Shown here one piece after another: positions 1 through 6,304 of a stretch of DNA of 11,392 bases (position 1 is its first letter; every line of letters starts with the position of its first letter). The DNA is taken from positions 1-11,392 of the forward strand of contig WREB01000014.1 in NCBI GenBank assembly GCA_009779525.1, given 5' to 3'. The stretch is from Defluviitaleaceae bacterium (GTDB taxonomy: Bacteria > Bacillota_A > Clostridia > Lachnospirales > WQUN01). The notes below the pieces were generated by a model that did not search any database, was not told where the DNA came from, and saw only the letters and a program-made list of their open reading frames with translations. Made by a program: the position numbers and the translations under genes.

Positions 1-2
1 CG

Positions 3-143
3 CTTTCCGATTATTTCGCGCGCTGCGTAAAAAACGCTTCGATGGACGGCAAGTCGCATCTCGTCCTCACGTTCGACAGGCAAAGGGGAAGCGCGACGTC
101 AAGGGACGAAATAATAGAAGCGTGGAACGCGGGCGTTGCCTGA
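3..143 (+). CDS. 3' end of an unidentified gene (partial)
   Basis: An open frame enters from the left edge and ends at TGA 141-143, giving the last 46 residues of a protein. The visible tail begins LSDYFARC and ends EIIEAWNAGVA. I do not recognise a family. The main sign that it is a real gene is that its stop overlaps the TTG start of the next gene (136) by 8 bases, the tight packing seen again between the next two genes. No signal, membrane or metal-binding motif is visible in the fragment. It probably forms one transcription unit with the membrane protein and thiN downstream. The reading frame is well supported; function is unknown. Confidence 0.6.
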   Translation, partial: LSDYFARCVKNASMDGKSHLVLTFDRQRGSATSRDEIIEAWNAGVA

Positions 144-708
144 CTTCGTAAAATTTTCGTATATCGCGTGCTGTTTTATAATCGCGCTGTGCACGCTTAA
201 ATGGGCCCGGGCCAAAAAGGACTGGGCTTTTTTATGCGCGGGCCTCGGCGCGACGCTTGCGGCGGATTATTTTCTGATACTGTTCGACGACCAAAAGGCG
301 GGCGTCCCGATTTTTTGTATCGCGCACGCGTTTTACATACTCCGCGCGTGCGCGCCCGACTATAAGAAAGCGGCGCGCCTTTTTTTGGTCGCGGCCGCCT
401 TTTTGCTTGCGTTTTTATTCTTTTTGGATAAAATCGCGGCGGTTTCGCTTTTTTACGCGGTCCTGTTCATGATGAACCTGACCGTAAGCTTCCGCGGGCG
501 CTTCGGCAACCGGATCCTTGTCGTCGCGGGGCTCGCGCTTTTCGCGCTATGCGACGTCAACGTGTTTTTATACAATCTCCCGAGGTTCGCAAAATATCCG
601 GTAGGCTATTCGCTCGTATCGTATAGGCTGATCTGGTGTTTCTACGCGCCGTCGCAGCTGCTTTTGGCGCTAAGCGCCGTTATGTTTGGGAGGCGGAGGG
701 CAAATTGA
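136..708 (+). CDS. seven-helix membrane protein, YhhN/TMEM86-like
   Basis: The 190-residue product is very hydrophobic, with about seven predicted membrane segments (roughly residues 8-24, 30-50, 59-72, 79-96, 100-117, 125-146 and 165-184) and a short basic C-terminus (GRRRAN). The spacing of polar residues inside the helices resembles the YhhN/TMEM86 (lysoplasmalogenase-like) family: an Asp in AADYFLIL, a His in CIAHAFYI, an Asp in LFALCDVN and a final YAPSQLLLALS helix. Family members include ether-lipid vinyl hydrolases, but most bacterial ones are uncharacterised, so the enzyme activity is not asserted. The start is TTG 136, the first start codon after in-frame stops at 112-117; its ribosome site is weak. 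The gene overlaps the preceding stop by 8 bases and shares TTGA (705-708) with thiN. The membrane assignment is firm and the family assignment moderate. Confidence 0.6.
   Translation: MPDFVKFSYIACCFIIALCTLKWARAKKDWAFLCAGLGATLAADYFLILFDDQKAGVPIFCIAHAFYILRACAPDYKKAARLFLVAAAFLLAFLFFLDKIAAVSLFYAVLFMMNLTVSFRGRFGNRILVVAGLALFALCDVNVFLYNLPRFAKYPVGYSLVSYRLIWCFYAPSQLLLALSAVMFGRRRAN
691..700 (+). promoter_or_regulatory. ribosome binding site of thiN inside the upstream gene
   Basis: The purine-rich AGGCGGAGGG lies in the last codons of the membrane protein gene and ends 4 bases before TTG 705. It decides the thiN start, because the longer open frame back to ATG 636 would add 23 residues that have no counterpart in thiamine pyrophosphokinases. 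Confidence 0.7.
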
Positions 709-1340
709 AGGCGTTTATCCTCGCGAACGGGCCCGTCCGGGACTACGCGTTTTTAAAAAGGGAAATCGCTCGCGCGCAAATAATAGTCGCCTGCGACGGT
801 GGGCTTCGCCACGCCGAGGCGATCGGCGTAGCGCCCGATTCCGTGGTCGGCGACATGGATTCCGCCGACCCGGGGCCGCTCGCGAATTACGAAAGCGGCG
901 GCGCAAAAATAATCCGGTATCCGGCGGACAAGGACGATTCCGATTTCGCGCTGGCGCTCGACCATGCGATAACGCTTGGAGCTTCGGAAATCGTCGCGTT
1001 CGGCGCGCTCGGCGGGCGGTTCGACCACGCGGCGGCTAACGTCTGCGCCATGTACGGCGCCATGCAAAAAAACGTCCGCGCCAGGCTGCAAGACGAGAGG
1101 ACGTGCGTATTTTTTATAACCGGGAGCGAAACCGTAAACAGGGAAGGTTACGACTACATATCGCTTTTCCCGTTTGACGGGGAGGCGCGGGGCGTCTCGA
1201 CGCGCGGGCTCAAATATCCCATAAAGAGCGAAACGCTTCGCGCAGGCGAGACGCGCGGCCTTAGCAACCGGTTCGTCGGGGAACATGCCGAAATCAGCGT
1301 GGGGGAGGGGGTTTTGCTTGCCGTAAAAGCCAGGGAATGA
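705..1340 (+). CDS. thiN: thiamine pyrophosphokinase
   Basis: Transfers pyrophosphate from ATP to thiamine to make thiamine diphosphate in the cytoplasm. From TTG 705 the protein is 211 residues, normal for the bacterial family. Family motifs appear in order: KAFILANG at the N-terminus, ACDGG at 29-33, VVGDMDS at 47-53, DKDDSDFALAL at 75-85 (acidic ATP/Mg site) and GALGGRFDHAAAN at 100-112 (thiamine pocket). The C-terminal half is the usual beta-rich lid. The start codon shares TTGA with the stop of the preceding gene, so translation is probably coupled. The gene ends 16 bp from the convergent LacI gene, with no intrinsic terminator visible between them. No TPP riboswitch is seen upstream, where sequence is coding. 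The family call is secure. Confidence 0.93.
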   Translation: MKAFILANGPVRDYAFLKREIARAQIIVACDGGLRHAEAIGVAPDSVVGDMDSADPGPLANYESGGAKIIRYPADKDDSDFALALDHAITLGASEIVAFGALGGRFDHAAANVCAMYGAMQKNVRARLQDERTCVFFITGSETVNREGYDYISLFPFDGEARGVSTRGLKYPIKSETLRAGETRGLSNRFVGEHAEISVGEGVLLAVKARE

Positions 1341-1356
1341 AAATTTAATTTAGCGC

Positions 1357-2370
1357 CTAACCTACCCGCGCGACCGAATCTCTCACGATTATCTGGGGCT
1401 CGTACTGGATTTCATTCGCCACCGCGGCGTCGCCGCCGATAATTTTTGACAGCATCTCCATCGCCTCGGCGCCGAAATCGTACGAAGGCTGTCTTACCGT
1501 TGTCAGCCCCGGCTCGAAGAACGCCGAAAAAAAGATGTCGTCGTAGCCCACGACCGATACGTCGCCGGGCACCCGAAGCCCCGATTCCCTAAACGCCTTC
1601 ACCGCGCCGTACGCGATCAAATCGTTGGCGCAAAAGACCGCGGTAAACCCGGCGCCGCCGTTCACTAGCGACAAAGCCGCGTCATAGCCGTATTCGTAGC
1701 GGTACTCGCCGATTTTAATTATTTTATTGTCGACCGGCAGGCAGTGCGTGTCCATCGCCAAAACGTAGCCGGCGAACCGCGAATATCTCTCCACTTGATC
1801 GTCGCGGGTGCTTCCGATAAACGCTATCTGTTTATGCCCCATTCCGACCAGATAATCGACGATCTCCCTCGCGCCCTTGAAGTCGTTCATGTAGACCCGG
1901 TGCTTCACGATCGACGAGCCGAAGTTGCCGATCCCCACGTGGCTGACGTTTTTTTCGTTAAGCAGCCTCGTGATCCCCTCTATGTCGAACATGTCCCCTG
2001 CGAAAAGCACCCCGTCGACCGCGTATTCGATAAGCGCGGTCACGATGCCGATCTCCTTCTTCGGGTCGCTGTCGGTGTTGCAAATGATGAGCTTGTAGCC
2101 GTTTTTTTCGGCGCAATCCGATATGCCCCTCGCCGTCTCCGCGAAAAACGGGTTGGAAATGTCCGGGACGATGAAGCCGATCATATGCGAATGCTTGTTG
2201 ATCAGGCTCTTCGCGATCCTGTTCGGCACGTAGCCCAGCCTGTCCGCCGCGCGAAGGATCCTTTCCTTCGTGGCCTCGCTCACCGAGCCGTAGTTGCCGT
2301 TAAGCACCTTCGAGACCGCCGTCGCGGAAACTCCGGCTTCCCTTCCGATGTCCTTGATGGTCGCCGCCAT
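1357..2370 (-). CDS. LacI-family transcriptional repressor
   Basis: A 337-residue LacI/GalR-type regulator. Residues 4-25 form the helix-turn-helix (TIKDIGREAGVSATAVSKVL), followed by the RILRAADRLGYVPN segment and a hinge helix RIAKSL at 51-56 whose Leu56 corresponds to the leucine that wedges into the central CpG of LacI-type operators. Residues from about 62 form the periplasmic-binding-protein-like effector domain (IGFIVPDISNPFFAE near 64-78; ANDLIAYGAVKA and VSVVGYDD later), so the inducer is probably a sugar or sugar phosphate. The start is ATG 2370, preceded by GGGGAG (2376-2381); the frame stays open upstream, but that extension runs through the terminator and lies before the HTH. It sits downstream of the ABC importer genes in the same direction, and two CpG-centred palindromes lie at their promoter, so it most likely represses that operon. 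Confidence 0.93.
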   Translation of the reverse strand: MAATIKDIGREAGVSATAVSKVLNGNYGSVSEATKERILRAADRLGYVPNRIAKSLINKHSHMIGFIVPDISNPFFAETARGISDCAEKNGYKLIICNTDSDPKKEIGIVTALIEYAVDGVLFAGDMFDIEGITRLLNEKNVSHVGIGNFGSSIVKHRVYMNDFKGAREIVDYLVGMGHKQIAFIGSTRDDQVERYSRFAGYVLAMDTHCLPVDNKIIKIGEYRYEYGYDAALSLVNGGAGFTAVFCANDLIAYGAVKAFRESGLRVPGDVSVVGYDDIFFSAFFEPGLTTVRQPSYDFGAEAMEMLSKIIGGDAAVANEIQYEPQIIVRDSVARVG

Positions 2371-2391
2371 AAACTCTCCCCGTCTGAGCGT

Positions 2392-2423
2392 AAAAAAGGC
2401 GGGCCTTTTTCGGCCCGCCTTTT
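2392..2423 (-). terminator. intrinsic terminator after the solute-binding protein gene
   Basis: A perfect inverted repeat AAAAGGCGGGCC (2394-2405) / GGCCCGCCTTTT (2412-2423) with a 6-base loop. Read on the - strand the GC-rich hairpin is followed by a run of six T (2397-2392), the classic Rho-independent form. It lies 20 bp after the stop of the solute-binding protein gene and only 10 bp before the ribosome site of the LacI gene. The flanking A/T runs mean it could also work on the + strand. Confidence 0.88.
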
Positions 2424-2443
2424 CGCCGTCGTTGCGTTTGCTT

Positions 2444-4126
2444 TTATTTGCCTTTGCTGTTGTTGTATACCAACTGCGAGATTTCGAGGAAGCGCGGGAG
2501 ACCCATCCGGTTGAGCTCGGCAAGGTACGCGTCCCAGTCCTTCTCCACGTCGCGGACTCCGGTGACGAACTCGTTTTGGGCGAGCGCCATCGTGTTCCAC
2601 ATGTCTGTGTTTAATATCGCCATCTCGTCGTTGAGGTCCGGGTCGTCGTAGTACAGTATCTGCGGCCAGTACCTGCTAGCCGGAAGCATTCCCGGAGTGT
2701 AGAGGTCAAGGTAGTAGTTGGTCGTGAACTTGTCCCACGCGGACTGGTATCCGACGGTGAAGTCGAACCAGTACGGGTTGCTTGAGATCGCGGTCGAATA
2801 CCACGGCCAGCTGAAGCCCATCGTGCTTGGGATGAAATCGTCGGGGGCGCCGTCCGGGTACATGCGGCGCGCGAGCGCGACGTCGCCGTTAACGGTCAAG
2901 TCTCCGGGCTGCGCGGGCAGGTAGTCGATGCCTTCGATGCCCATCGTCGCAAGCCAGGAGCCTTCCTCGGAAGCCATCCAGTCGAGGAATTCGAAGAGCC
3001 TTTCGGGGTTCGGGCACTTCGCGTTGATCTGCGAGCCGATTTCGACGCCGCCCGGGGTGCGCGGGTTGCTTCCGCCGTTCGCGAGGTTAAGCGGGGCGAG
3101 AGCTTCGTAGTCAAGCCAGCGGGTGGATTCCCAGTTGCAGACCGCGTGGCCGTGGATGCCGTTGCCGGCGCCGATCGTCACGTAGTCGGGGTCGATGTCG
3201 GTAAGCGCGTATTGGGTCGCCTGGTCCCAAACGAGGGCTTCGTTGTACCAAAGCTCTTCTTCATAGAGGCGGCGGAGGTAGCGCATCGCCTCGCGGAAGC
3301 CGTCGCTGGCCTTCCACGCGGATACTATGCCGTCCTCGGAGATTATGCGCATGTCGTACATCGTGACCGGCGTGAACGCCGAGACGAGCCTCGAATGGAA
3401 CAGCGAGAAGCCGGCCCACATCGTTTCCATCGATATGAGCGGGATTTCGTCGTTCATGTCGCCGTTGCCGTTGACGTCGTTGTCCTTGACTCCCCTGAGG
3501 TAGCGGTAGAATTCGTCCGTCGTAGTCGGCATTTCCATGCCAAGCTCTTTAAGGAAGCTTTGGTTGACGAACAGATGGTTGTCGCACTGCAGCGTGCGGC
3601 CGAACTGCACGAGCGGGAGCCAGTATATCTTGCCGTTGGGGCCGGTGCAGGCTTCCCTGTACTGCGGGTAGGTCGCCCACTTTGCCCTGATGTGCGTCCC
3701 TTGGTTTTCGATAAAGTCGTTAAGCGGCATTAGGAAACCTTCGTCGCCCCAGGTGTGGAGCCTGATGGGGTTGTCGCCGAAACAGCCGAAGTCCGGCAGC
3801 GTGTCGGTTTGCACCATTATGTTTATCTTTTCGTTGAACAGGTCCTCGCTGACGAATTCGAACTTGAAGTTGATGTTGAACTTGTCCTCGATCACGTCCC
3901 AGCAGGCGCGCTGCTCGAAGTCGGCGATGACGCCCCAGATGACCGTCGAATAAGTCAGAAGAGGCCTGTCGTCGGTAACCGCGTCGCCGCCCGATATGTC
4001 GCCGCCGCTTGACGCGGCCTGGGTGGGCGTGTTGCCGGACGAGTTGTTGTCGCTTGTGCCCCCGCAGGCGGCAAAAGCCGCGACGACAAGCGAGAGGGCA
4101 AGTAAGATGCATAAAATGCGCTTCAT
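2444..4126 (-). CDS. ABC importer solute-binding lipoprotein (LplA-like)
   Basis: A 560-residue extracytoplasmic substrate-binding protein of the large family-1 carbohydrate type found with LplB/YtcP-like permeases. Residues 1-20 are a lipoprotein signal peptide (MKR, hydrophobic core, lipobox FAAC) with Cys21 as lipidation site, followed by a Gly/Ser/Thr-rich linker to about residue 52. The mature domain begins near RPLLTYSTVIWG; residues 217-227 (DVNGNGDMNDE) form an acidic loop resembling the calcium-binding loops common in this family. Many aromatic residues (WPWYS, NPYWF) suggest a sugar-binding cleft, but the ligand cannot be read from sequence. Start ATG 4126 has a near-perfect site AAGGAGGA (4131-4138), so strong translation is expected. 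It follows the permeases after an 87 bp gap and precedes the intrinsic terminator. No ATPase gene is nearby; a shared MsmK-type ATPase elsewhere is usual for such systems. Confidence 0.93.
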   Translation of the reverse strand: MKRILCILLALSLVVAAFAACGGTSDNNSSGNTPTQAASSGGDISGGDAVTDDRPLLTYSTVIWGVIADFEQRACWDVIEDKFNINFKFEFVSEDLFNEKINIMVQTDTLPDFGCFGDNPIRLHTWGDEGFLMPLNDFIENQGTHIRAKWATYPQYREACTGPNGKIYWLPLVQFGRTLQCDNHLFVNQSFLKELGMEMPTTTDEFYRYLRGVKDNDVNGNGDMNDEIPLISMETMWAGFSLFHSRLVSAFTPVTMYDMRIISEDGIVSAWKASDGFREAMRYLRRLYEEELWYNEALVWDQATQYALTDIDPDYVTIGAGNGIHGHAVCNWESTRWLDYEALAPLNLANGGSNPRTPGGVEIGSQINAKCPNPERLFEFLDWMASEEGSWLATMGIEGIDYLPAQPGDLTVNGDVALARRMYPDGAPDDFIPSTMGFSWPWYSTAISSNPYWFDFTVGYQSAWDKFTTNYYLDLYTPGMLPASRYWPQILYYDDPDLNDEMAILNTDMWNTMALAQNEFVTGVRDVEKDWDAYLAELNRMGLPRFLEISQLVYNNSKGK

Positions 4127-4213
4127 GTGTTCCTCCTTAAGGATTTTTGCGTTGATTTTGCTGCATTATTGTTTTTGCAAACACCCCTTTCGCGTTACCC
4201 GTCGGAAAGTATT
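4127..4213 (-). other. 87 bp intra-operon gap before the binding protein gene
   Basis: The longest gap within the importer operon. It contains the strong ribosome site AAGGAGGA (4131-4138), set in a 10 bp palindrome TCCTTAAGGA (4134-4143), and a weak small inverted repeat TGTTT/AAACA. I see no convincing promoter, riboswitch or terminator. Such gaps often carry mRNA-stabilising structures that raise binding-protein expression over the permeases, but the structure here is too weak to claim that. Confidence 0.35.
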
Positions 4214-5134
4214 CTATCCTTTTAACGACCCGAGCATGACGCCCTTGACGAAGTGGCGCTGGATAAACGGGTACAGCATTACCATGGGAAGCGACGAAAC
4301 CACGATGATCGCGTAGCGGAGCACGTCGCGCTTCGAATATACGAGCGCCGAGTCGCGGCTTCCGATAAGACCGAACCGCCGCATCATCGCGTCCATGTTC
4401 TTCGGGTCGGTCAGGTAGTCGCGGAGCACTAGCTGCAGCGGATACTTGGAAGCGTCCGTAAGGTAAACCAGGGCGCTGAAGTAGCTGTTCCATATCCCGA
4501 CCGCGCTGTAGAGCGAAAGCACCGCGAGTATGGGCTTTGAAAGCGGGAGCAGCAGCGTGAAAAGCAGGCGCAAGTCGTTCGCGCCGTCGATTTCGGCGGC
4601 GTCGTAGAGCTCCTGCGGGATCGAATTCATGAAGTAGGTGCGGGCGAGGATTATGTGCCATATGGACACGGCTCCGGGGATGATAAGCGCCGCGCGCGTA
4701 TTGAACATGCCCAAATTCTTAACCAGGACGAACGTCGGTATCAGCCCGCCGCTGAAGAACATAGTTATTAAAAAGACCGTCATCAAAAACCGGCGGCCCA
4801 TCATGAACTTGCGCGAAAGCGGGTACGCCGCCATGACCGTAAGCACGAGCCCGAGCGTAGTCCCCGCGGCAGTATAGAAGATGGAGTTTCCGTAACCCAC
4901 CCAAATCTGCTGGATGCGCAGCAGCATGTCGTAAAACTCGAGCGTCGGTTTGACCGGGAGCAGCCAGACCTTTCCGCTTGCGAAAGCGTCGGATGAGCTG
5001 AACGAAACCGCGACCACGTTTAGCAGCGGATAGAGAAACACAATTAAAAGCGCGCAAACGAAAACCATGTTGACTATCCCGAACACCGTGTCGAACCGCG
5101 TCTGCTTGATCCGGTTGGAACGCCTGACCTTCAT
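4214..5134 (-). CDS. carbohydrate ABC permease, YtcP/LplC-like
   Basis: A 306-residue inner-membrane permease with about six transmembrane helices, of the MalG-like carbohydrate importer branch. Its N-terminal region (FGIVNMVFVCALLIVFLYPLLNV) is the first helix, and MFFSGGLIPTFVLVKNLGMFNT near 125-146 is typical of YtcP/LplC proteins. The cytoplasmic EAA loop that contacts the ATPase is at 176-201: ELYDAAEIDGAN followed by the LLPLSKP end of the motif. It would pair with the permease encoded just upstream (25 bp gap) to form the membrane channel for the LplA-like binding protein. Start ATG 5134 has the site AAGGGG, a few bases upstream. Family assignment is secure; the transported sugar is unknown. 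Confidence 0.93.
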   Translation of the reverse strand: MKVRRSNRIKQTRFDTVFGIVNMVFVCALLIVFLYPLLNVVAVSFSSSDAFASGKVWLLPVKPTLEFYDMLLRIQQIWVGYGNSIFYTAAGTTLGLVLTVMAAYPLSRKFMMGRRFLMTVFLITMFFSGGLIPTFVLVKNLGMFNTRAALIIPGAVSIWHIILARTYFMNSIPQELYDAAEIDGANDLRLLFTLLLPLSKPILAVLSLYSAVGIWNSYFSALVYLTDASKYPLQLVLRDYLTDPKNMDAMMRRFGLIGSRDSALVYSKRDVLRYAIIVVSSLPMVMLYPFIQRHFVKGVMLGSLKG

Positions 5135-5159
5135 CTCATTCCCCTTCCGCCCGAAGTCC

Positions 5160-6107
5160 CTACCATAGACTGTTTTCGGAAACTCTTCGCGCGATCGTGT
5201 TCGCCGATATTATGAAGAACAGCGCGACGACCGAATTGAAGATGCTGACCGCCTGCCCGAAGCTGAAGTTGTTCATTTGCAAGCTGACTTTGTAAACGTA
5301 GGTGGATATGACTTCCGAAACGCCGAGGTTGAGGCCCGTCTGCATCAGGTACGTCTTCTCGAAGCCGACGCCGAGTATCCCGCCCATGCTCATGATCAGC
5401 AAAATCGTGATGGTCGGCATTATAGACGGGATGTCGATGTGCCAGATCTTTTGCAACCGGTTTGCGCCGTCGAGCACCGCGGCCTCGTAAAGCTCGAGGT
5501 CCACCTTGGCCAGCGTCGCGGTGTAGAGCACCGAGCTGAATCCCACGCCCGTCCAGATGCCCGACCAGACGTACATGTGCCTGAACGTGCTTTTTATACC
5601 CATCAGGGTTATCGAATTAAGCCCGAAAAGCGAGCGTATCTGGTTGAACGTGCCGTTGCCCGAAAAGAAGGCGTTTAGTATCGCGAACGCGATGACGGTC
5701 GATATGAAGTACGGTAGGTAGGCGATCATCTGGAACGCCTTCTTGAACAGGCGCTGGCGTATCTCGTTTATCATCAGCGCGAGGATTATCGGGGTGAAGA
5801 AGCCGACGATCATGCCGTATAGGCTAAGAATCACGGTGTTGCCGACTAGCGTCCATATGAGGCCCGAACTGAAGAACCTCGCGAAGTGCTTGAACCCCAC
5901 GAACGGGCTTTTAAAATAGCCGAGCCTCATCGAGAAGTCCTGGAACGCCATGACGATCCCGTACATCGGGACGTAGCTGAACACGACGACCCATGCGAAG
6001 GGTATCAGAATAAGCAGGTAGAGCGGCCAGTGTCTTTTGAGGCACAGCTTCCATTTCTTGCCGTAGCTCAGCCGTCTCGCGTACCTGTCTTTCGTAATCG
6101 CATTCAT
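5160..6107 (-). CDS. carbohydrate ABC permease, LplB-like
   Basis: A 315-residue membrane permease and first gene of the importer operon. The N-terminus (KRHWPLYLLILIPFAWVVVFSYVPMYG, about 25-50, with the YVPMYG signature) is characteristic of the LplB/YtbP branch of MalF-like permeases. About six membrane helices follow. The EAA loop lies at 206-231: ELYEAAVLDGANRLQ, then IDIPSIMP. The C-terminus ends ARRVSENSLW, the usual RR/S-x-xLW tail of the branch. Start ATG 6107 has only a weak, slightly distant GAGGA (6121-6125); no better start is in frame before the stop at 6129-6131. A strong promoter with operator-like palindromes lies about 90 bp upstream. Family is secure; substrate unknown, probably a sugar or oligosaccharide. 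Confidence 0.93.
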   Translation of the reverse strand: MNAITKDRYARRLSYGKKWKLCLKRHWPLYLLILIPFAWVVVFSYVPMYGIVMAFQDFSMRLGYFKSPFVGFKHFARFFSSGLIWTLVGNTVILSLYGMIVGFFTPIILALMINEIRQRLFKKAFQMIAYLPYFISTVIAFAILNAFFSGNGTFNQIRSLFGLNSITLMGIKSTFRHMYVWSGIWTGVGFSSVLYTATLAKVDLELYEAAVLDGANRLQKIWHIDIPSIMPTITILLIMSMGGILGVGFEKTYLMQTGLNLGVSEVISTYVYKVSLQMNNFSFGQAVSIFNSVVALFFIISANTIARRVSENSLW

Positions 6108-6135
6108 GCGCGGCGCACCGTCCTCAATTTATATT

Positions 6136-6170
6136 CGGCGATCCGTGAATCCCCGGGCAAACCTTCGCCG
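6136..6170 (-). other. possible leader hairpin of the importer mRNA
   Basis: Inverted repeat CGGCGA (6136-6141) / TCGCCG (6165-6170) with a 23-base loop that contains a CCCGGGG core. It would fold in the roughly 85-base untranslated leader before the LplB-like permease start. There is no T-run after it, so it is not a terminator. It could stabilise the mRNA 5' end or mean nothing. Confidence 0.3.
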
Positions 6171-6174
6171 GAGA

Positions 6175-6190
6175 CGTTAAACGTTTAACG
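6175..6190 (-). promoter_or_regulatory. LacI-type operator O1 (perfect 16 bp palindrome)
   Basis: CGTTAAACGTTTAACG is a perfect palindrome with the central CG typical of LacI-family operators. It begins about 4 bases after the expected transcription start (near 6194) of the importer promoter, a position where bound repressor would block initiation or early elongation. The only LacI-family gene in the window lies in the same locus, and its Leu56 hinge residue fits a central CpG site. The palindrome is seen directly; the pairing with this regulator is inferred. Confidence 0.8.
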
Positions 6191-6200
6191 ATTTGACGTT

Positions 6201-6228
6201 AGTATACCTTTATAGTTACACGTGTCAA
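6201..6228 (-). promoter_or_regulatory. sigma-A-type promoter of the importer operon
   Basis: On the - strand a perfect -35 box TTGACA (6228-6223) and a -10 box TATACT (6206-6201) are separated by 16 bases. An A/T-only tract just upstream (about 6230-6244) could serve as an UP element. The expected start is near 6194, leaving a leader of about 87 bases before the LplB-like permease ATG at 6107. Two palindromic operator-like sites overlap or follow it. Confidence 0.85.
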
Positions 6229-6229
6229 C
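6215..6229 (-). promoter_or_regulatory. second operator-like site O2 over the -35 box
   Basis: GTTACACGTGTCAAC on the + strand holds a perfect ACACGTGT core, flanked by GTT and AAC arms with one extra base on one side. It shares GTTA-x-ACGT with O1 and has the same central CG. Its centre is 39 bp from that of O1, and it covers the whole -35 box. It is imperfect, so its use by the same repressor is an inference. Confidence 0.5.
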
Positions 6230-6304
6230 ATAAATATTTTTTATGAAAGATTGCCAACTAATGTTTCCGTTGCTTTACGCCCCGGTTAAATATTACGGCA
6301 TAAA

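Noticed and set aside
1..704. TPP riboswitch for thiN
   Set aside because: The sequence before thiN is coding in an overlapping operon, and I see no THI-box pattern there.
753..1286. 177-residue open frame antisense to thiN
   Set aside because: Lies wholly within thiN, which carries all family motifs in the other strand; no recognisable domain.
1341..1356. Bidirectional terminator between thiN and the LacI gene
   Set aside because: The 16 bp gap is A/T-rich but forms no hairpin with a T-run.
1744..2514. 256-residue open frame on the + strand opposite the LacI gene
   Set aside because: It is antisense to a clear LacI-family gene, has a composition driven by the GC-rich codon pattern (many Arg, His, Val, Asp) and shows no domain.
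3146..3733. 195-residue open frame on the + strand inside the binding-protein gene
   Set aside because: Shadow of the solute-binding protein gene, with repetitive Val/Arg/Asp-rich composition and no plausible ribosome site or family.
4127..4213. Internal promoter or riboswitch before the binding-protein gene
   Set aside because: No convincing -35/-10 pair and only weak short inverted repeats; the strong ribosome site alone could explain high expression.
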